Shown here one piece after another: positions 58,605 through 64,000 of a DNA stretch of 64,000 bases. Positions within the stretch are counted from its first letter, which is position 1. The number at the start of each line of letters is the position of its first letter. The notes under the pieces were generated by a model that saw nothing but the letters and a program-made list of their open reading frames with translations, ran no database searches and was not told the origin of the DNA. Made by a program: the position numbers and the translations under genes. The DNA is taken from positions 648,557,420 through 648,621,419 of the forward strand of contig NC_081405.1 in assembly GCF_030272615.1 (NCBI RefSeq), in the 5' to 3' direction. The stretch comes from Cryptomeria japonica (Eukaryota; Streptophyta; Pinopsida; Cupressales; Cupressaceae).

Positions 58605-58872
58605 CAAAGTAGTCAGACATGAGCTTTCCATTGGAAAACCTTCAAGTAGGAATATGATGTTTGAAATCTCTTCCATATGGAGGAAAATCACTAGTAGCTA
58701 TTGAACCAAAAAATTCATTATTCCCTGTATCTCCAAAGGAGTCTCCAAACACAAAAACAGCAGGCACTTTCTGTCCCCTGACCAACAAAAAGTAATCACA
58801 TTTCTGGGCTATTATGATGATCAAACTACAAAATCCAGAGCGCAAAATGAGAGATTCTGCGCTAAATTTCAT
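58605..58872 (-). other. GDSL exon 1
   Basis: Leader plus block I and the R-F-S-N-G-K segment. Donor GTAACC at 58604 downwards. The exon ends in phase 1. Contains the TGA at 58642-58644. Confidence 0.85.
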
Positions 58873-60960
58873 TATTACTTTATGCCCAAAAGGCAATCCG
58901 TGAATTGCAGTACAAAATTAACTCAACAGTTTTGAAGGTAAATTAACAACACTGAAGGAATGAGAGATTAGCTTCCACGAGGTTTCCAATTCATTGTGGA
59001 ATGGCTGGTAAATTTGAGTGGTGGACATGGATACTCCAAATATAACATATTTAGGATAACATGTTTTATTACGTCTGTGGACGATATGGGAGCAATGATG
59101 TTGCCACAAACCCCCAACTACCAGTATGGGTGATTACTTCACCCAACTGTTAATATAAGAGATTGTCTAATTAATCACATAAAAGTGATTATTAATTTTG
59201 TTTTTAAAATAAATTTGAATTTTATATTTTTAAACTAGAAATTATGTATTTATGATTGGATGAAAAAAATTTGGTGCTATTGAAGCAATAGGAATGATAG
59301 ATTTCCAAAGTTTTTTTTGATTTTTTTATATTTAAAAAATAAATATCTATTTTAAATAATTTTTTAAATTTTTTATTAATAATCTTGTAAATAAAGTGAT
59401 TTTTGTATAATTACATTGAAGGCGTACTCTATTTGAAGTTATTGAAGTAATTGAGTTAAGTCTAAAGATCAAAGGTTTACATCTTCTAAAAATTGATGCA
59501 AGACGATTGAACTTGTCATGACCATCGATATTGATTTCACAAATTTAAATTAATCCTATTTTCCTCGTCACTCAACATTCTTTTTTCCTCGTTGGTCAGT
59601 TGGGATTGAGAAAGATTTTTTGGTCCATTTTTAAAATAATATTATAATTTTGTGAGAGTATTTTATCAAAAATAAATAAATAAAAGTTTTACCAGTGGAT
59701 AGTGATTTAAGTGAAAAATAGAAATAAATCATAGTAAATTATAATATTTCGAGCTTTCATTCCATGTTTTTTTCCCTCTATAATATATATTGTTATTTTC
59801 AATCTATCACAATTTGTCATTTTATAAAACAAGATTAAAAACTATTTTATAAAATAAAATAAAATAAATAAATAAAAGTTCTACCAATGGATAACAACAA
59901 TCTTGATCTCAAAAATAAAACAGTAAAAACAAGATTAAAAACTATTTTATAATTTTGTGAGAGTATTTTATAAAATAAAATAAAATAAAATAAATAAATA
60001 AAAGTTTAGACTGCTTTCATTTTATGTTTTTTTGTCATTTTTTTGTGCTTTACGCTGTTGTTTTTTTGCTGCTTAAAATGTAATTCTTTTATATAAATAA
60101 GAGATAACAATGTTATCCACATTGAACCATTTAAATAATTGTTTCCTTGCTTTGGATAATATGTTTCATTACATAAATTAGTTTTGTGTTGTCCACTTTT
60201 GCATGTAACCATAATTTGTTCAATTTTCAACAAGCATTAGAAGAGGTGCAGGAGAGAGAAGCATCTTTCTGAAATAGGTTTTTACCCTATTTTATTTAAT
60301 CCTTCACTGTTTTTATTGCTTTGCATTGGTTACTTTTTCTTTTACTGCATTTTTCTTATTTCTAATAATTTTGATCACTCACTATAATCTTCTTCATTTT
60401 TCAACTAATTGAATTTTAATAAATGTTAAAAGATATACATGTATATCATTCATTGATTACTAGTGATTGTTGTCAATGCCCATCCTTAATATTTTTACTA
60501 GAAACTGTAATATCCCTTTTTCAGATTATCTTGTAATTTACGCTCTTGAGTTTGCATAACTGGAAAAGCCTATACGCTGTTCCCCTCCATGCCATTTGCT
60601 CATTGGATGGAGATTACCCAAAATTTATTCAACAAAGAGATTATCTTTGAAAAAAACCCTGCAACAAATCTTTATGCTTGCTCCTATAGCAGGTTCAATT
60701 AAAAGAGATTAGAATACCAACTATCTACTCTTACAAATCACCATAAGCATAAAATTAGAACATATTTTGAAAATTCTTGTGATTCTTACCTCTTCAGTAT
60801 CAAGTTCGAACTATCCAAGTACCCATACACCTGTACCTAGCTATGACTTTATACAATCCAAGAAACATCTTGAACTTCTAGATAAAAACCAAGGTGTGCA
60901 AAATATTAATAGTTGAGCAGAATTTCATGCACTCCAAATTCTCATTTTCTAAGTACGTAC
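58873..60960. other. AT-rich spacer between GDSL gene and Helitron
   Basis: It holds the GDSL upstream region and no further gene. 59640-60005 has imperfect direct repeats: TTTTGTGAGAGTATTTTAT at about 59649 and 59956, ACAAGATTAAAAACTATTTT at about 59829 and 59930, and AATAAATAAATAAAAGTT three times. Confidence 0.6.
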
Positions 60961-61050
60961 TTATTGTTATTTTTTTTTTAAAATGACATTAAAGATAAAT
61001 CATGCCTACTTACAAATGTACAAGAGAAAATCGAATCATAATCTTCATTT

Positions 61051-62545
61051 GTGGCAAATATTCCACCTGCACTTAGAGAATTTGAAGAGGTGTTCTCTTT
61101 ACTACAACTAGGGAAAGGACGACCAACTCCTACTCTAAATAGGCTACCCATTTCTCCATCCCCCATAAATGAATACACCATAGAAGGATTGTTTGGAATG
61201 GCATTTCCCACTTTGTTTCCAAAAGGAAGCGCCATATTCAAACAACAATGGATCAAAGAAGTTAAGCTACATGAATATGCTCTGCATCTTCTACAATGCC
61301 ATGATAATAGATTTGGGCAACACCCACTATTTAGATACTTAATACTAAACATACTGATACGTCATCGAAGTCAAGCCACATCCTCTGTTTTTGTGCAAAG
61401 ACAACTAGATGATTCTCTACCAACAACAATTTCTGATCTATGCCAAAGACTAACGGACTTTCCTTATGACAAGCTTGCTGACCAACTCATGCGGTTTACC
61501 TCATCAATTCATGGCACATGTGCATTTTGGAACAAGAGTAGAGGAGATCTCTTAGACATGGTTATTCAGATTGGTTGCCCAGCACTATTCTTCACCCTTA
61601 GTGCAACAGATACAAAATGGCCAGACTTTCATAGTATCATGCCATCCAATGCACCCACAAATCCATATGAAGCTTCTAGATGGAGGATACAAAATATAGT
61701 TCAAAACCCACACCTTACTGCAGTATACATGCACCACAAATTTACAGTATTTCTTGAAGAGGTCTTGGAAAAACTCCTTGGTGCAAAAGACTATTGGTAT
61801 AGGTATAATTATTAAACTACTATAATCTTGTACTACAACACTTGTTACTTATATTACTCACTAAAAATTCCTTTCGCAGGTATGAGTGGCAACACAGAGG
61901 ATTTGCACATATCCATGGTTTCGTTTGGCTCCATGAAGCACCTAACTTTGAAAAATTACAATGGAATAACATTTAATCAGTACAAAATGCACTTGACTAC
62001 ATTGATAGATATGTCTCTGCATGGAACCCAAAAACCATTGAATTAAGAAACATAATGATTCGCAGATCTTCTATTGATGATCCTTGCTTAATGGACACAA
62101 GAATGATAATGACAATAGACTCTTCTACTGACTTAGTGAATTGGTAAACCGTGTACAACGCCAAACAAAGTGCACCTTACAAAATTGTCTCAGGAAAAAA
62201 GGGACATCTCTTCTTTTTCATTATAAAGCCCCTTGGAATATACAAGAGAAATCAATCCTCTCCAATGATGATAATGGCCGACCTAAACATACTCCTGCAA
62301 GAAATGATGACCGCTTGAATCTTCACAACCCATCTGTACTCTCTATTTGGAGGGACAATGTAGATTGCCAACTTGTTCTCTCAATAAATGTAGTTCTAAA
62401 CTATATCTTAAAATATGCAGCAAAAACCGAACAAAAATCTAAAACATACCATGCTATGCTATCTCGCATTTCAACCAATTTTGAGCCTGACAAACCTACC
62501 CCAATTGCCTTTCAAAAAAAACTTACTCATACTCTTGTAGATTGA
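61051..62545 (+). pseudogene. Helitron RepHel, N-terminal domain and Rep (HUH) endonuclease
   Basis: 61051-61802 encodes the Helitron-like N-terminal domain: S-P-I-N-E-Y (61159-61176), F-P-T-L-F-P-K-G (61204-61227), D-N-R-F-G-Q-H-P (61306-61329) and F-F-T-L-S-A-T-D-T-K-W-P-D (61588-61626). The 5' codon shown is GTG, so the true start is further left. A GT-AG intron (61803-61879) precedes Y-E-W-Q-H-R-G. The HUH motif H-I-H is at 61908-61916. The Rep Tyr/Lys region (L-N-Y-I-L-K-Y-A-A-K) is near 62396-62425. TAA at 61974, a frameshift near 62145 and TGA at 62543 break it. Confidence 0.85.
61803..61879 (+). other. Intron in Helitron Rep gene
   Basis: 77 nt from GTATAATT to TTTCGCAG. Its removal joins Y-W-Y-R to Y-E-W-Q-H-R-G in frame (the AG|G codon restores Arg) and brings the HUH motif into frame with the N-terminal domain. 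Confidence 0.75.
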
Positions 62546-64000
62546 GACATTGGTGCTCAAGAGACTTGCCACCTTCTATTAAAATTACCACTCTCCATAT
62601 GTAGCAGGACATTCGTTTCTTTAAATGTAAACCAAAAAAACTTTCAACGTGTTTCAATCTCTCCCACATCCACAACCACATCCCCAAGTTATATAGATGC
62701 TTACATGGAAGGACCTACACATCTGGAAACATTGTCACTTATTCAAGTCACTCAAAAGTGGACCTTCAAAGCATCTCACAAGAACAACCAATGGAAAGAA
62801 TGATCCACACCAGCCATTATTCGAGTATCTCCACAATTCACAAGCATCCCAACAAAATATGACAAAGTTTTCCAAGCATTCTATTGGATTGAACAACTAC
62901 TATACCATCCATTTCGCAACATTCATAATGATATTTGCATATCAGATGACCAAGTCATGGAACAATGGGCAACTTTCTCTTGCTACTACTAACCATGGCA
63001 TGTGTGGCGCACACCTTTGCAACCAGATGAAGAAACTAATACTATAAGTCCACCTATTGAGGAGGACCGCATGCAATGAGATATACCTGATGAATGGAAA
63101 ATCTTATCAAGTCTATATCCAAGCCTCCCTATGCACATTGATGAGATTGACATGCTTGGTCAACATGGAATTGACCTCAACCATGATTGGGGAGAGGCTC
63201 ATGTAAATCCGCAAGAAGAAATAACAGCTACTACTTTCACAAACTCAAATTGGCCAACATTTCAAGCTCCCTATGATCTCAATCAAAACACCCAACTTCA
63301 CCTATCTATTGAACCAAAATTGATGAGCTCAGCACTAATTGGCCAATCACCACTACTACTTCTTGCACCAATAGGTATCACATCATTCAACATAAAAGCA
63401 TCAACAATTCATTATGCCTTGAGAATACCAATAAAAGAAATGACCCCCTTACAAGGACAAACGCTAGCAACATTCCAAGAGAGCATGCACTTCATTCGAT
63501 ACATTCTAATAGATGAAATGATTTTCATTGGCCCAAAGCTACTACAACAAATTTACAGCAGATTGCGTGAAGCATTCCCAAGCCAAAATCATATCCCATC
63601 TGCAGGATGATCAATCATGGTATTTGGTGACTTAGGGCAGCTACCACCAGTCAAAGATATCCCTATGTATGCTTCAACTTCTTATGGGGGAATACTATGG
63701 CATTCATTCACAATACTTATAACTTTGAACAAAATATTTCGTCAAATTGGAGACGATCCAGCACAAAGTAGTTTTTTGTGTCCTTCTCTCAAATTTATGA
63801 AATGCAGAGCCTACAATTGCAGATTGGCAACTTCTAATGTCAGGATCAAGCACCTCACTCACAACTGAAGAGAAATCTCATTTCTCATCCTCCATACATC
63901 TATTTGCAATGAATGAAATGGTGTTTTCACATAATAAACATATGTTGTTATCTTCAACAATGCTAGTATAATTATCCATAACAGAGAAACTTAAGGGATC
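62546..64000 (+). pseudogene. Helitron RepHel, linker and PIF1-type helicase (partial)
   Basis: Frame 2 continues from Rep: D-I-G-A-Q-E-T and L-P-L-S-I-C-S (62546-62600), a linker with several stops (for example the TGA ending the frame before 62806), then the helicase from about 63330. Visible parts: S-P-L-L-L-L-A-P (63350-63373), I-H-Y-A-L-R-I-P-I-K (motif Ia region), Walker B I-D-E-M (63509-63520), F-G-D-L-G-Q-L-P-P-V (63623-63652) and N-K-I-F-R-Q. The Walker A loop (G-x-x-G-x-G-K-S/T) expected before S-P-L-L-L-L-A-P is absent. TGA at 63608-63610; a further frame break near 63775. Truncated by the window end. Confidence 0.82.

Larger units (their letters stand above)
56924..58872 (-). pseudogene. 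GDSL esterase/lipase, five exons, one in-frame stop
   Basis: Plant GDSL-type SGNH hydrolase, a secreted ester hydrolase family acting on lipids, cutin or cell-wall esters. Exons (minus): 58605-58872, 57990-58120, 57590-57820, 57239-57497 and 56924-57120, together about 361 codons, the family's usual length. Block I F-G-D-S-F-G-D-T-G-N-N (Ser 58738-58740), block II A-S-A-G-S-G, block III G-S-N-D (Asn 57689-57691), block V D-A-V-H (Asp 57002-57004, His 56993-56995). The start ATG 58870-58872 gives a short hydrophobic leader before V-P-A-V-F-V-F. Introns 1, 2 and 4 are GT-AG; intron 3 begins GC. TGA at 58642-58644 replaces the conserved Gly of P-T-G-R-F-S-N-G-K. All catalytic residues remain, so this is a young pseudogene, a null allele or a sequence error. 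Confidence 0.9.
60961..64000 (+). mobile_element. Autonomous-type Helitron, decayed, runs off the window end
   Basis: The plus strand carries the Helitron-like N-terminal domain, a Rep endonuclease with its H-x-H motif and a PIF1-type helicase, the diagnostic RepHel combination of rolling-circle plant Helitrons. The helicase is still coding at 64000, so the 3' hairpin and CTRR terminus are outside. No 5' TC end could be fixed. The left limit given is where coding-like sequence begins. Confidence 0.85.

Noticed and set aside
61000-61352. Minus-strand frame over the Helitron N-terminus
   Set aside because: Shadow of the plus-strand Helitron coding, which has clear conserved blocks.
1-64000. 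tRNA, rRNA or CRISPR features
   Set aside because: No cloverleaf-type gene, rRNA core or spaced palindromic repeat array was seen; repeats here are tandem or LTR-derived. A tRNAscan run would be decisive for tRNAs.

Overview
The window looks like repeat-rich intergenic DNA from a seed plant with a large genome. A gymnosperm or another large-genome lineage is plausible, but nothing in the sequence fixes the species. Nearly everything from 1 to 53.7 kb is nested retrotransposon sequence. Only one host-type protein gene is recognisable, a five-exon GDSL esterase/lipase at 56.9-58.9 kb on the minus strand. A decayed Helitron (60.9 kb to the window end) lies beside it.

Layout. (A) 1-16092: a Ty3/gypsy element of the Tat type (gag, protease, RT, two RNase H domains, integrase; 3' LTR 15110-16092), plus strand, with its 5' LTR outside the window. 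It is riddled with stops. A Ty1/copia-like gag-protease element (C1a, 10482-14984, minus) sits in its 3' untranslated region. (B) 16093-24291: an older minus-strand copia-type element (C3) whose gag is split in frame by a nearly full-length copia (C2, 16209-22382, plus, TSD TGCAT); C3's LTR is 23185-24291. (C) 24292-25655: a LINE fragment hit by C3. (D) 27628-43172: a minus-strand gypsy-type element (gypsy-2, TSD GCTAT) with gag remnants but no pol. It holds three later insertions: C1b (30385-35331, TSD AAAAG), the gag-less C1c (37248-39763, TSD AGATC) and a solo LTR (41559-43026, TSD CTAAG). (E) 44801-48152: an LTR-internal-LTR-internal-LTR tandem of a small non-coding retroelement with TSD ATAAA. 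(F) 48.2-50.8 kb: local tandem repeats. (G) 51.0-53.7 kb: a truncated copia (C4). (H) 53.7-56.9 kb: no gene seen. (I) the GDSL gene. (J) the Helitron.

How the parts relate. C1a, C1b and C1c form one non-autonomous family with shared LTRs and a tRNA-iMet-type primer site. Pol is missing and replaced by an acidic open frame behind an amber codon shared by two copies. C1c has also lost gag. The gag and protease of C2 resemble those of C1, so the C2 lineage, or a closer relative, is a candidate helper. C2's ten stops are nine TAG and one TGA, as expected from C-to-T change in methylated CHG and CG contexts. The GDSL gene keeps all catalytic residues, but carries one in-frame TGA at a conserved glycine and one GC-AG intron.

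Most likely novel items: the three-LTR tandem element, the C1 family with its shared amber and variable GC-rich leader, and the gag-only gypsy-2 with two CX2HX4HX4C knuckles. All alignments here were made by eye; divergence figures are approximate.
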